Source: Mycolicibacterium novocastrense (GTDB lineage Bacteria; Actinomycetota; Actinomycetes; Mycobacteriales; Mycobacteriaceae). From it: DNA of 64,000 nucleotides. Each line of letters starts with the position of its first letter. Position 1 is the stretch's first letter. The notes beneath the pieces were generated by a model that ran no database searches, was not told the origin of the DNA, and saw only the letters and a list, made by a program, of their open reading frames with translations. Positions 51,953 to 62,204 of this stretch are shown in pieces. The stretch spans positions 1 through 64,000 of the forward strand of contig NZ_BCTA01000063.1 in assembly GCF_001570485.1 (NCBI RefSeq), read 5' to 3'. The position numbers and the translations under genes were made by a program.

Positions 51953-52200
51953 GCGAGGTAACCGACGGTGCCGACGACGGCGAGTTTGCGGGTCTTGCGG
52001 GCGGCCAGCCCGAGTCCCAGCGCGGTCTCGATCCCGCCGTTGACGTAGATGAACTGGCGGGTGTTGCGTGGGAATGCCTGCACCGTCATCGCTTCGAACA
52101 ACTCGGGTTTGACGAAGTGGCTGAGCCCGACGCCGGCCAGCCCTAGGCCGGCCAAGGTGGCCGCGCGCGAAGTCTTCTCCACCAATGCGATTCCTCTCAC
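51919..52200 (-). CDS. Small hydrophobic membrane protein
   Basis: A 93-residue protein with three or so hydrophobic stretches (TLAGLGLAGVGLSHF, FIYVNGGIETALGLGLAA, LAVVGTVGYLAYLAGNVA), similar in pattern to DoxX-like small membrane proteins. Such proteins often accompany oxidoreductases. GTG 52200 overlaps the FMO gene stop (GTGA), so the two are coupled. The 3' 34 bp overlap the TetR gene on the opposite strand. Confidence 0.75.
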   Translation of the reverse strand: MRGIALVEKTSRAATLAGLGLAGVGLSHFVKPELFEAMTVQAFPRNTRQFIYVNGGIETALGLGLAARKTRKLAVVGTVGYLAYLAGNVARNR

Positions 52201-53684
52201 TTGATCGCGTAGTCACTCAAGGGGAACTCGGAAGCCTCCCTGAGCGCCGTATCGGTGGTGGTGGGCCGCAGTAGCGTCGGCTCGCCGGCCGGATCGTAAT
52301 AGTAGGACCTCGCTGATGCGCAATTACCCAGGGTGAACAGTGAATTGCCGAGCAACTCGGTCATCCGGTCCAGGTAGCGGGTGTTGGCCTCCTCGGTGAC
52401 TTCAAAGGTGGTCGCACCGCGCCGCTGCACTTCCCGGAACAGCCGGTCCATCAATCGCATCTGGTATTCCATCGCGTTGAAGAAGTTCAGTCCGAGGAAG
52501 GCGTACGGGCTGGCCAGGCTGAGTAGGTTCGGGAAGTATGGTATCGACACGCCCTGGTAGGCCTGGAACCGGTTCTCGCGCCACCACTTTCCGAGGTTGC
52601 GGCCCTCGCGACCGATGATCTCGATGGCCGGGAAGTTGGCCTCCCATAGATCGAACCCGGTCGCGAGCACCAAGGTATCGATGGCGTTCTTGGTGCCGTC
52701 CGTGCCAATGATGCCGTCGGATTGCACATGGTCGATCCCGATGTCGTGCAGGTGCACATTGGGTCTAGTGAAGGACCGGTAATAACCGTTACTGAAAGTT
52801 GGTCGCTTGCAACCAAAGTCATAGTCCGGAGTGAGCCTGCGCCGAAGCTCCTTATCGCGGATAGTGATGAAGCGGTGCAACTTGGACAGGTCGGCGGCCG
52901 AGATGTTGCCCCGTCCGCGGAACGTCCGGTAGTGCACGACCCCGATCGTGACCATCCACTCGTAAATGGAATCCGTGAGCCAGCGCAGCACGCGCTGCGT
53001 TGCGGGCACCCGGGCGAACAACCGCTTCGTCCGCGGCCCGAAAAGCAGATCGATCTTGGGCACCACCCAGATCGGGGTGCGCTGATACACGGTCAGATCG
53101 GCCGCGGTCTCGGCCAGTTCGGGAATGAGCTGCACCGCGGTGGCGCCGGTGCCGATGACAGCTATCCGCTGCCCGGCGGGGTCGTAGTCGTCATCCCAAT
53201 CGGCGGTGTGGATCACCCGACCCGCGAAGGTGTTGATGCCGGGGATGTCGGGCACCTTCGGCTGGGATAGGAAGCCGGTGGCGGTGATCAGGTAGCGGGC
53301 GCTGAGCACCTCGCCGTCGTTGACAGTCACCTGCCAGAGTTCGGCGTCCTCGTCCCAGCGGGCGCCTTGCACCACGGTGTTGAACCGCATGTGCCTACGC
53401 ACGTCGTACTTGTCCGCGACGTCAGCGGCGTACTGCTTGATCTCGTCACCGGTCGAGTACAGCCGCGACCAGTTCGGGTTGGGCTCGAAGTAATACGAGT
53501 AGGTGGTCGTCGGCACATCGACCGCCAGCCCGGGGTAGTGGTTGACGTGCCAGGTTCCGCCCAGATCGTTCTCGCGATCGAGGATGAGCAAGTTCTCATA
53601 ACCCATCCGCTTGAGCTGGATGGCCGCGCCTATCCCCCCGAAACCGGCGCCCACGATGACTACGTCGAGTAGTTCGGAAGTCAT
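52197..53684 (-). CDS. Flavin-containing Baeyer-Villiger-type monooxygenase
   Basis: A 495-residue FAD/NADPH monooxygenase. FAD site VIVGAGFGGIGAAIQL, then LGGTWHVNHYPGLAVDVPTTTYSY, the BVMO fingerprint FAGRVIHTADWDDD, the NADP site VIGTGATAVQLIPEL and the ATGF segment LATGFDLWEA. It is expected to insert oxygen into ketones or oxidise N/S atoms. Length matches mycobacterial Rv0892-type BVMOs. It is the first gene of a two-gene unit with the small membrane protein and lies convergent to the double-TetR gene. Confidence 0.93.
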   Translation of the reverse strand: MTSELLDVVIVGAGFGGIGAAIQLKRMGYENLLILDRENDLGGTWHVNHYPGLAVDVPTTTYSYYFEPNPNWSRLYSTGDEIKQYAADVADKYDVRRHMRFNTVVQGARWDEDAELWQVTVNDGEVLSARYLITATGFLSQPKVPDIPGINTFAGRVIHTADWDDDYDPAGQRIAVIGTGATAVQLIPELAETAADLTVYQRTPIWVVPKIDLLFGPRTKRLFARVPATQRVLRWLTDSIYEWMVTIGVVHYRTFRGRGNISAADLSKLHRFITIRDKELRRRLTPDYDFGCKRPTFSNGYYRSFTRPNVHLHDIGIDHVQSDGIIGTDGTKNAIDTLVLATGFDLWEANFPAIEIIGREGRNLGKWWRENRFQAYQGVSIPYFPNLLSLASPYAFLGLNFFNAMEYQMRLMDRLFREVQRRGATTFEVTEEANTRYLDRMTELLGNSLFTLGNCASARSYYYDPAGEPTLLRPTTTDTALREASEFPLSDYAIK

Positions 53685-53726
53685 AAGAAAACGGTACCGC
53701 AGCCACCAGGCAGTATCGGTGAGGCG

Positions 53727-54464
53727 TCAGCCCTTTAGCGAGCTGGTTCTCGGCGGATCGAGCGTCGCAATGCAGGTCACAGCCCGGTCGCCCTGCTCCC
53801 AGGTTTCGGCCGTGGGGTAGAGCACATACAGCTGAACGGAACTGTCCGTCATGGCGTCCGGCGCGTATGCGGCCAGTTCAGGGCTGCACTTCTCGGCGTA
53901 GGCGTCGATCGCCGCCTGGCCGGGAAAGTCGCCGTCGGGCATCTGCAGGACCGCGAAGACCTCACCGGCGTGGGTCTCGTCACATCCGACCGTCTTCACG
54001 GTCAGCACCCGGGTATTGGCCGGAATCTCGGCCAGGCAGTCGCCCTGCTTGACGTCGGTCGCGGTCACCGTGCCGTTGCCGATGAGGAAGTACACCAGCA
54101 GGGCGATGACGCCCACTGCCACCCACAGCGCCGACAGCACCAGGCCGCCGATCGCCAAGCCGCGGCCACCCTGGCCCTCCCTGGCTTTCTTCAACCCGAC
54201 GACGCCGCAGACGACGCTGATCAGAACGCCTCCGAGCAGGCCGAAGATGAGCGAGACGATGGCCCACCAGTTGGTGGGGCGCTGTTGGGGCGGCGCGTAG
54301 TAAGACCCCTGCTGCGCATAGGGGGGTGGCGGCGGTGGCGGGTAGTTCGGTGGCGGTGGCGGCGGGGGGTACGCGGGCCCGGGCGGCGGGTACTGATTCG
54401 GTGGCTGCCCGCCGTAGGACGGCGGTGGTCCGTACGGCGGGGGAGGACCCGGCGGCGTGCTCAC
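53727..54464 (-). CDS. Pro-rich membrane protein with DUF4190 and septum-formation domains
   Basis: A 245-residue protein. Residues 1-60 are a Pro/Tyr/Gly-rich cytoplasmic tail (PPPYGPPPSYGG, runs of Pro). Two close helices follow (about 66-90 and 105-130; NWWAIVSLIFGLLGG is the DUF4190 mark). The outer part (about 133-238) is a septum-formation-type domain with KQGDCLAEIP, GCDETHAGEVFAVLQM, FPGQAAIDAYAEKCSPEL and RAVTCIA, likely holding disulfides. Function unknown; the tail could tether partners at the septum or cell wall. It has a shorter paralogue in the next gene upstream. Confidence 0.82.
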   Translation of the reverse strand: MSTPPGPPPPYGPPPSYGGQPPNQYPPPGPAYPPPPPPPNYPPPPPPPYAQQGSYYAPPQQRPTNWWAIVSLIFGLLGGVLISVVCGVVGLKKAREGQGGRGLAIGGLVLSALWVAVGVIALLVYFLIGNGTVTATDVKQGDCLAEIPANTRVLTVKTVGCDETHAGEVFAVLQMPDGDFPGQAAIDAYAEKCSPELAAYAPDAMTDSSVQLYVLYPTAETWEQGDRAVTCIATLDPPRTSSLKG

Positions 54465-54492
54465 ACGGCAACCGTATCGCGGTCACGGCCTT

Positions 54493-54942
54493 TCAGCTGC
54501 GGATCGAACCCCACCGCTCGTGCTTGGCCATCGCGACGCACACCACCGACCGCGACCCCTCCGACCACGCTTGCGCACTCGGGTAACCGATCGCGAGCCG
54601 AAACGTCGGCCCCTCCGGAATATTCGGCGCGTAGTCGAAGAACTTTCCACTGCACTGGTCGCCGATTCTCCTCAGGGTTTCCTCGCCGGGATACTCCTGA
54701 GCATCCGGCGCGCGCACGATCGCGAACACCTCCCCGTGGTGGGGTCCGTCGCAGTCGACTCGCTTGACTCCGTGCTGCAGAACGTCGGACTCTCGAGTGC
54801 GCACACAATCTCCGAGCTGCAGAAGGTCAGCGCGCACCGTGGTCGTCATGCGTGGCTTGACGATGTAGAACCATCCGATCATTGCCAAGGCGCCGATGCC
54901 GGCCACGACAACAGCGACGATCACCCAGTGGCTAGGACGCAC
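54493..54942 (-). CDS. Membrane-anchored septum-formation-domain protein
   Basis: A 149-residue protein with one N-terminal helix (about 6-28) and an outer domain like that of the neighbouring gene: LGDCVRT, VDCDGPHHGEVFAIV, YPGEETLRRIGDQCSGKFFDYAP and RSVVCVAMA. The spacing of Cys and GEVFA is kept, so the two arose by duplication with loss of the Pro-rich and DUF4190 part. GTG 54942 overlaps the hydrolase gene stop by 11 bp. The function is not known. Confidence 0.8.
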   Translation of the reverse strand: MRPSHWVIVAVVVAGIGALAMIGWFYIVKPRMTTTVRADLLQLGDCVRTRESDVLQHGVKRVDCDGPHHGEVFAIVRAPDAQEYPGEETLRRIGDQCSGKFFDYAPNIPEGPTFRLAIGYPSAQAWSEGSRSVVCVAMAKHERWGSIRS

Positions 54943-55555
54943 CCGTCAACCGTAATGCCGCTTCGACCGCCAGCGCAGGCACATCGAGTGTCTTGGAGGC
55001 CAGATCGTGCCGGGCGCCGGTGATCTCAACGACCTCGGCCGGTGCGCCGATCAGAGCAGCGGCGGACCGGAGTTCATCGATCGAGCCGAACGGGTCGGCG
55101 GTGCCGTGCGTGAACACCGTCGGTACCGCGATGCGCGGAAGGTGTTCGGTGCGTGCGCGTTCCGGCTTACCGGGGGGATGCAGCGGGTACGAGAACAGTG
55201 TCAGCACAGCGATGTCGGCGGTCCCATCGGCCACCGCCATCGATGTCATCCGCCCGCCGTAGGAGTGCCCGCCCGCGATGACGGGGCCGTCGGCGAGCGC
55301 GCGGGCGATGGTGATGGCCTCGAGCACTCCGGCCTGGTCGGCCCTGGCGGATCCGGACGGGGGACCTTTGGGCCGGCGGCGCCGGTACGGCAGGTTGTAG
55401 CGCACCGCAAGCCAACCGCGTGCGGCCCATTGGTCGCAGAGCCTCTTGAGCAGCGGGGCTTCCCTGCTGCCGCCGGCACCGTGGGTGAGCACGACGACAC
55501 CGGCGGGGTCCGCGTCGGGTTGGTGCGCGACACCCGCAATCGGTTCGAGGTTCAC
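54932..55555 (-). CDS. Alpha/beta hydrolase (Rv0421c-like)
   Basis: A 207-residue alpha/beta hydrolase of the KANL3/Tex30 or dienelactone-hydrolase type. VVVLTHGAGGSREAPLL is the oxyanion loop, GGHSYGGRMTS holds the nucleophile Ser, and the acid/base end is HGTADPFGSIDELRSA and EITGARHDLASK. GTG 55555, overlapping the thiD stop (GTGA), gives the M. tuberculosis-like length; the frame to 55624 is inside thiD. Likely an esterase of unknown substrate, co-translated with thiD. Low ribosome-site evidence because of coupling. Confidence 0.87.
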   Translation of the reverse strand: MNLEPIAGVAHQPDADPAGVVVLTHGAGGSREAPLLKRLCDQWAARGWLAVRYNLPYRRRRPKGPPSGSARADQAGVLEAITIARALADGPVIAGGHSYGGRMTSMAVADGTADIAVLTLFSYPLHPPGKPERARTEHLPRIAVPTVFTHGTADPFGSIDELRSAAALIGAPAEVVEITGARHDLASKTLDVPALAVEAALRLTGAS

Positions 55556-56384
55556 TCGGTGAGCCTGAACAGCGCCGACACCGGGCCGTGACCACGCCCC
55601 AACGGGTAAGCGGCACGCAGGCATTCGGTGACCCAGCGCTTACCGAACGCGACCGCCTCGGGTACCGAATAGCCGTGTGCCAGCGCGCTGGTGATGGCCG
55701 CGGCCAACGTGTCGCCGGCACCGTGATCGTGGCCCGTATCGATCCGGGTGGCGTCGAACTCGTGAAACTCGGTGCCGTCGTACAGCAGATCGGGACTATG
55801 CGCCGACGCCCGCAGGTGTCCCCCTTTGACCAGTGCCCACTGCGGTCCCAGTGCGTGCAGCGCGCGGGCCGCCTCACGCTGGGACTCGGGGTCGATGACC
55901 TCTATGTGCGTGAGCAGGCGCACCTCGTCGAGGTTCGGCGTCACCAGGGTCGCCAGCGGGAACAGTTGTGTCCGAAGCGAATCCAGCGCGCTGGGATGCA
56001 ACAGCGGATCGCCGTGCATGGAGGCGCACACGGGGTCGACGACCAATGGCACTGAACCGGCCATACCCTGTGCGCGCCAGGTTTCGGCGATGGTGTCGAT
56101 GATCTCCGATGATGCCAGCATTCCCGTCTTGGCCGCCTGCACCCCGATATCGGAGGCCACCGCTTCGATCTGCCCCGCGATGACATCGAGCGGAACCTCG
56201 TGAAAGCCCTTGACCCCGACCGAGTTCTGTACCGTGACGGCGGTGACCGCCACCAGGCTGTGCACTCCGAGCAGAGCGAACGTGCGCATGTCGGCCTGGA
56301 TCCCGGCGCCTCCACCGGAATCGGACCCGGCGATCGTCATCACGCGCACCGGGGTGGTGCCGGGTGGTGGCAGCGGTAGGTAGC

Positions 56385-56388
<4 letters not shown>
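55552..56388 (-). CDS. thiD: HMP/HMP-P kinase
   Basis: A 278-residue PfkB/ribokinase-type enzyme that phosphorylates HMP and HMP-P to HMP-PP, the pyrimidine substrate of ThiE. VMTIAGSDSGGGAGIQADMRTF is the HMP-binding start, GVKGFHEVP, VDPVCASMHGDPLL, TPNLDEVRLL, ALVKGGHL and the anion hole DTGHDHGAGDTLAAAITSALA complete it. ATG 56388 overlaps the thiC stop (ATGA); the frame back to 56556 is inside thiC. Second gene of the riboswitch-led thiC-thiD unit. Confidence 0.95.
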
Positions 56389-58028
<1,640 letters not shown>

Positions 58029-58035
58029 CTGAGCT

Positions 58036-58124
58036 ATCTCCCTACGCCGGCATTACCCGGTCAGGTTCGTACGGTCGACGGGCCCACCCGTCCTCTCAGC
58101 GCGCTGGTGCACGCTCCCGTGTGT
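58036..58124 (-). promoter_or_regulatory. TPP riboswitch (thi box) upstream of thiC
   Basis: Read on the minus strand the leader has CACGGGAGC, GCTGAGAGG, an internal hairpin with GGGTGGGCCCG, then GAACCTGACCGGGTAATGCC and GGCGTAGGGAGA, the complete TPP aptamer. The 3' AGGGAGA lies 9-15 nt before the thiC ATG at 58028 and is the likely ribosome site, so control is probably at translation start, as for the thiO riboswitch 16 kb away. Confidence 0.94.
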
Positions 58125-58182
58125 GGACGCCAGTCACGCTAGCGCAGCCGCGGAGGAATCGGGAGGGGGCAACCGAGAATCG

Positions 58183-59763
58183 TCAGAATGGTGGATCGTC
58201 TGGATCCGACGGTGGTGGAGGTGGCGGTTCCCAGTCGGGTGGCAGTTCTTCGGGTTCGAACGGGTCGTCGATCCAGCGGCACCACGGGCTCCTGCTCGGC
58301 GCGGTGCCCTTGAAGACGATCTTCAGGAAGCGGGAACGATTGCGCCATCGGCGGCCCTCGATCTCGCGGCGTCGCTCCCGAACCCTGCGTCGCTGTTCGG
58401 CGTTGATCGGCCGCTGGGCCACCAACTGGGCTCGCAGGCGCTTGACGCGGGCAGCCTTCTCCCGCTTGCGGTTTCGCCGGCGCGGTGGCGGCTCGTCGCA
58501 AGCCGGGCGCATCTGTGGAAAGAGGTCGAACCCGCCGGGCGAGGTTCGATACGTTCTACCGGTCGGTGACGTCCAGACGATGGTCCCGTCGGACAGCTGT
58601 TCATCTCGCCAACCATCGGAACCGCCTAGAAATGTCTTGAGCCGGTGATGTTGCCGGCAATAGGCGGCCAGATCCGACGGGACGGTCAACCCGCCCGCGG
58701 CCGGGTCGGCGTGGTTGAACGGAGTCGTATGGTCGAGATCGCAGATGGCAGCACGCCGGTCGCATCCTGGAAACCGGCACGTCAGATCGCGGAAGCGGAC
58801 CCAACGATTCACCGTCGCCGTCGGTTGGTAGCGCCGCGCCTGCTCCGCAGTGACAGTCGGTTGCTCGAGCGGGTGCACAGTCGCGTTCTGTGCGAGATCC
58901 CGGACGAGTCCAGCGTCGATGACGCCGAATCCCTCCAGATAGCCGGGTTGTTCGCTCTCACCCGTGACCGTCTCCTCGCTGGCGATCAGGTTGAGCACCG
59001 TGTGGACCTGGCCGCCTGCTTCGGCCGGAGGCCGGGCCGGGCAATCCGGCCGACCGCAGTCACAGCTCAGACTCCGGCCCTCGGTGAGGGCGTCCAGTGC
59101 GTCGGCGCGCCGCTGAGAAACCGTCCGGGAGTCTTTCGCGCACACCGACATCGCGAGCTCGGAGAGGCGTTTGTCGAAGGCCGCACCCGCCCTCGCGGGG
59201 ATGCGGGCTCGCACCTGGGCCGTGCCGTCGGGTCGCGCAGTGACGGTGACATATCGATCACGTTCTGACGATTCCCGTCTTTGCTTGACACCATCCGGGT
59301 CGACCCTCCGGACGGTCTCGTCGACCATGTTCTTGACGTTCTGCCGGTTCCAGCTCTGCCAATGCGCGAGTTTTTCGGTCACCGATGCGTCGACCTGGTC
59401 GATCAGATCGTCTCCGACGAGCTCAGTGCGGGTGATGACCAACTGTGCTGTGCCCCAGTCGACGTCGCCCTTCTCGAGCAGGGCCGCGAGTCTGGGCAGC
59501 CGCGTGTCGAGCGCCTCAGCCTGAGCCACGAGGCGACTGGCGAGGGATGGCGCCATGTTCATCGCGGCACCAACTTCGGCAGATGTCCGTGCGAAGCCGG
59601 TGATCATCGACCAACCGGGATCGGGATCGATCCCTTCGGCCTCAACAGTGCGGCATGCCAGCAGCGCGGCGATGGCTTCCATACGGTGAGCCATCAGCGC
59701 CGACTCCGCACGCAGGCTCGACCCGATCGCGGCGATCGCCTGGTCGGGGCCTGTCTCGAACAT
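58183..59763 (-). CDS. DUF222/HNH endonuclease domain protein (13E12 repeat family)
   Basis: A 526-residue protein of the mycobacterial 13E12 family. DUF222 covers about residues 10-330 (helical, ARTSAEVGAAMNMAPSLASRLVAQAEALDTRLP). The HNH domain follows with CRFPGCDRRA, CDLDHTTPFNHADP and CRQHHRLKT, all three parts present, so DNA nicking activity is plausible. A basic 90-residue region (RRRNRKREKAARVKR) and an acidic, Pro-rich end follow. ATG 59763 is chosen because it lies in a perfect SOS box with a suitable -10; the frame to 59793 has no such support. From memory, some M. tuberculosis 13E12 genes are LexA-controlled, fitting this. Confidence 0.9.
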   Translation of the reverse strand: MFETGPDQAIAAIGSSLRAESALMAHRMEAIAALLACRTVEAEGIDPDPGWSMITGFARTSAEVGAAMNMAPSLASRLVAQAEALDTRLPRLAALLEKGDVDWGTAQLVITRTELVGDDLIDQVDASVTEKLAHWQSWNRQNVKNMVDETVRRVDPDGVKQRRESSERDRYVTVTARPDGTAQVRARIPARAGAAFDKRLSELAMSVCAKDSRTVSQRRADALDALTEGRSLSCDCGRPDCPARPPAEAGGQVHTVLNLIASEETVTGESEQPGYLEGFGVIDAGLVRDLAQNATVHPLEQPTVTAEQARRYQPTATVNRWVRFRDLTCRFPGCDRRAAICDLDHTTPFNHADPAAGGLTVPSDLAAYCRQHHRLKTFLGGSDGWRDEQLSDGTIVWTSPTGRTYRTSPGGFDLFPQMRPACDEPPPRRRNRKREKAARVKRLRAQLVAQRPINAEQRRRVRERRREIEGRRWRNRSRFLKIVFKGTAPSRSPWCRWIDDPFEPEELPPDWEPPPPPPSDPDDPPF

Positions 59764-59771
59764 GTGTTCGA
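59756..59771. promoter_or_regulatory. LexA (SOS) box over the HNH gene start codon
   Basis: TCGAACATGTGTTCGA is a perfect match to the mycobacterial LexA consensus TCGAAC-N4-GTTCGA. On the minus strand its middle contains the start codon of the HNH gene (59761-59763), and CATAGT (-10-like, 59771-59776) abuts it. LexA binding would block polymerase directly at the start site; DNA damage should lift it. Confidence 0.93.
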
Positions 59772-59776
59772 CTATG
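59771..59776 (-). promoter_or_regulatory. -10-like box of the SOS-controlled HNH gene
   Basis: CATAGT on the minus strand, 7 nt before ATG 59763. This distance predicts a transcript starting at the start codon. Only one base off TANNNT-like TATAGT; the last base is shared with the LexA box. Confidence 0.42.
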
Positions 59777-59800
59777 CCAGAGACCCCCGACAAGTTGCGA

Positions 59801-60616
59801 TCAAGCCAGTTCGATCAGCACCGGGGCATGATCGCTGGGTGCGCCGATGCGGTCCTTGCCGCTCTTGCGTTCATCACGGACGATCTCGGCGTGCGTGACG
59901 CGTTCGGCCAGCGCGGGTGAGCCGAGAATGAAGTCGATTCGCATACCGCGGTTCTTCGGGAAACGCAGCTGTGTGTAGTCCCAATAGGTGTAGACCCCCG
60001 GGCCGGGGGTGAACGGTCGCACCACATCGGCGAAACCCGCCTCCACCACCTCGTTGAACGCCTCGCGTTCGGGTGCGGTGACGTGCGTGCTGCCCTGGTA
60101 GAACTCGACGCTCCAGACGTCCTCGTCGGTCGGTGCGATGTTCCAGTCGCCGACGAGCGCGATCTGCGCGGCCGGGTCGTCGGACAACCACTTGTGCGCC
60201 GTATCACGGAGCGCGGCAAGCCATTCCAACTTGTACGTGTAATGCCCAGAGCCGACGAACCGGCCGTTCGGCACGTACAGACTCCACACTCGCACTCCGT
60301 TGCAAGTGGCGCCAAGGGCGCGGGCTTCCGCAGCCGCCTCCACGTCGGGCTTGTCACTCCAGGTCGGCTGATCGTCGAAACCCACCTGCACGTCCTCGAT
60401 ACCGACGCGGGACGCGATCGCCACGCCGTTCCACTGGTTGAAGCCGCAGTGGGTCACCTCGTATCCGGCGGCCAGGAACGGCATGACCGGGAATTGCTCG
60501 TCGTTGCATTTGGTCTCCTGCATCGCCAGCACGTCGACGTCGGCCCGCTCGAGCCAGTCGGTGACGCGTTCGACCCGCGCCCGAATCGAGTTGACGTTCC
60601 AGGTGGCGATCCGCAT
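59801..60616 (-). CDS. xthA: Exodeoxyribonuclease III / AP endonuclease
   Basis: A 271-residue EEP-fold DNA-repair nuclease cutting at abasic sites and from 3' ends. Complete signatures: MRIATWNVNSIRARV (catalytic Asn), LAMQETKC (metal Glu), VWSLYVPNGR (active Tyr), LVGDWNIAPTDEDVW (Asp/Asn), GMRIDFILGSP and APSDHAPVLIEL (Asp-His). From memory the M. tuberculosis equivalent is Rv0427c. TAGCCT on the minus strand, 7 nt before the ATG, gives it its own leaderless promoter within the end of the upstream GNAT gene. Confidence 0.95.
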   Translation of the reverse strand: MRIATWNVNSIRARVERVTDWLERADVDVLAMQETKCNDEQFPVMPFLAAGYEVTHCGFNQWNGVAIASRVGIEDVQVGFDDQPTWSDKPDVEAAAEARALGATCNGVRVWSLYVPNGRFVGSGHYTYKLEWLAALRDTAHKWLSDDPAAQIALVGDWNIAPTDEDVWSVEFYQGSTHVTAPEREAFNEVVEAGFADVVRPFTPGPGVYTYWDYTQLRFPKNRGMRIDFILGSPALAERVTHAEIVRDERKSGKDRIGAPSDHAPVLIELA

Positions 60617-60619
60617 GGC

Positions 60620-61510
60620 TTACAGGCTACGAGCGTCGACGTAGCGGCTGCGGTGCTGCGTCGAGAAACCCAGCGACCGGTAGAGGCCGAGGGCCACCTC
60701 GTTGTCGGTGAGCACCTGCGCGTAGCCGCGGGTTGCTCCCCGCTGGGTCCCCCAGTGCAACAGCGTCGAACACAGTGCGCGCGCCAGGCCCCGGCCGCGG
60801 GCCCGCTCGTCCACCCGCACCGCCGACAGCCCGACCCATCGCCCGCCATCGGGTGCCGTGGTCACCGCGGCCCTGCCGACCGCCGCACCGGCGATGGTCG
60901 CGAATGCGACTTCGCCGTCGACGACCGCAGTCAGCACCTCGATCGGTACGTCGCGCTGGTATAGGCGCAACCATTCGCCGTCCGGCGCGGGAGCCAGCGC
61001 CACCGACCGATCCATCGCGATATCGTGCAAATCGCTTGTCAACACCGCGGTTTCGAGGTGTCCGGGCAGATCGGCGATGCGGAACAGCCGGTCGGGCACC
61101 GACAGCCACGGCGTGAGGTTTCGTTCGGCGTAGAAGTCGATGATCGTGGGTAGCGCCGAAGCGTCGGCGTCGAAGCCCAGCGGCACAGCGGAATTGGCGC
61201 GATGCGTGTGCCCTTGCGCGGCGCGCAGCAGCCAGCCGTCGACCCACGTCTGCTCGGTCCCCGGCCACCCGAGCGCGGCGGCGTATTCGACTTTGCGAAT
61301 ATCGGCGGTGCGCAACGGCTTCGGTGGAAGCGCCTTGAGGACGACGACATCGCCGGCGTCGACGTCGACGATCTCGCCGTGCTTGGTGCGCACCCGCAGT
61401 TTCGGATGGTCGGTGAGCAGATGACCGATCACGTCGGTGAGCGGGGGTTCGGAGCCGGCGGGCAGGCGGTAGCGGATGATCACCCGCGTTCCCGTCGGAG
61501 GCACCTGCAT
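60620..61510 (-). CDS. GNAT family acetyltransferase (Rv0428c-like)
   Basis: A 296-residue protein. Residues 1-60 form an SH3-like opening (GTRVIIRYRLP, LRVRTKHGEIVDVDAGDVVVLKAL), and the C-terminal half is a GNAT domain with VGLSAVRVDERARGRGLARALCSTLLHWG, the acetyl-CoA loop R-x-R-G-x-A, and NEVALGLYRSLGFSTQ. Substrate unknown. Its ATG 61510 overlaps the def stop by 1 nt, so it is in the def operon; it ends 4 bp before xthA. Confidence 0.88.
   Translation of the reverse strand: MQVPPTGTRVIIRYRLPAGSEPPLTDVIGHLLTDHPKLRVRTKHGEIVDVDAGDVVVLKALPPKPLRTADIRKVEYAAALGWPGTEQTWVDGWLLRAAQGHTHRANSAVPLGFDADASALPTIIDFYAERNLTPWLSVPDRLFRIADLPGHLETAVLTSDLHDIAMDRSVALAPAPDGEWLRLYQRDVPIEVLTAVVDGEVAFATIAGAAVGRAAVTTAPDGGRWVGLSAVRVDERARGRGLARALCSTLLHWGTQRGATRGYAQVLTDNEVALGLYRSLGFSTQHRSRYVDARSL
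60624..60629 (-). promoter_or_regulatory. -10 box of a probable leaderless promoter (xthA)
   Basis: TAGCCT read on the minus strand ends 7 nt before the ATG at 60616, inside the last codons and stop region of the upstream GNAT gene. It would let xthA be expressed apart from def. Confidence 0.4.
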
Positions 61511-62103
61511 CAGTGACCGAACGGATCGGGATCCTCACCGGGCATCCACGACAGCCCCGGCACCCCCCAGCCGTGCGACTTCACCGCGCGCTTGGCGCTG
61601 CGTGCATGCCTGCCGACCAACCGGTCCAGGTAAAGGAAACCGTCGAGATGGCCCGTCTCGTGCTGCAGCATCCGGGCGAACAGGTCGGTGCCCTCGATGG
61701 TGATCGGGTTGCCTTCCGCGTCCAGGCCCGTCACCCTCGCCCAGTCGGCCCGCCCCGTCGGAAACGACTCCCCGGGCACCGAAAGGCAACCCTCGTCGTC
61801 GTCGTCCGGATCGGGCATGGTCTCGGGAACCTCGGAGGTCTCCAGCACCGGATTGACGACCACACCGCGGCGGCGGGTGATGCGACCGCGCACCTCGGCG
61901 CAGTCGTAGACGAACACCCGCTTGGCGACGCCGATCTGGTTCGCTGCCAAGCCAACCCCGTTCGCGGCGTCCATCGTGTCGAACAGATCGGCGATCAGGT
62001 CCGCGAGATCGGCGGGCAGCGAACCGTCCTCGCCGACCGGCACCGGCTCGGTGGCTGTGTGCAGGACGGGATCTCCTACGATGCGGATCGGAACGACTGC
62101 CAT
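61510..62103 (-). CDS. def: Peptide deformylase
   Basis: A 197-residue metalloenzyme removing the N-terminal formyl group from new proteins. All three motifs are present: GVGLAANQIG, EGCLSVPGE (metal Cys) and QHETGHLDG (two metal His and catalytic Glu). The tail with KRAVKSHGWGVPG is the mycobacterial extension. ATG 62103, 16 codons inside the open frame, has a TAAGAT box 8 nt upstream. First gene of the def-GNAT(-xthA) unit, divergent from the DUF3263 gene by 101 bp. Confidence 0.96.
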   Translation of the reverse strand: MAVVPIRIVGDPVLHTATEPVPVGEDGSLPADLADLIADLFDTMDAANGVGLAANQIGVAKRVFVYDCAEVRGRITRRRGVVVNPVLETSEVPETMPDPDDDDEGCLSVPGESFPTGRADWARVTGLDAEGNPITIEGTDLFARMLQHETGHLDGFLYLDRLVGRHARSAKRAVKSHGWGVPGLSWMPGEDPDPFGH

Positions 62104-62111
62104 GGTCGAAA

Positions 62112-62117
62112 ATCTTA
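62112..62117 (-). promoter_or_regulatory. -10 box of a short-leader or leaderless promoter (def)
   Basis: TAAGAT on the minus strand ends 8 nt before ATG 62103. A 6-bp inverted repeat (GGCAAG-C-CTTGCC, 62122-62134) lies just upstream between the two divergent genes and might be an operator. Confidence 0.42.
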
Positions 62118-62204
62118 AGTCGGCAAGCCTTGCCGCCCGACTCGCGGGCATGTCGAACCGCTCATCAGCCCATCACGTGGTTGAATGAGCGCCGAACCAC
62201 AGCG

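Noticed and set aside
54280..54460. GC-rich tandem repeats as a repeat locus
   Set aside because: They encode the Pro-rich tail of the DUF4190 protein; no regular unit or spacer pattern as in CRISPR.
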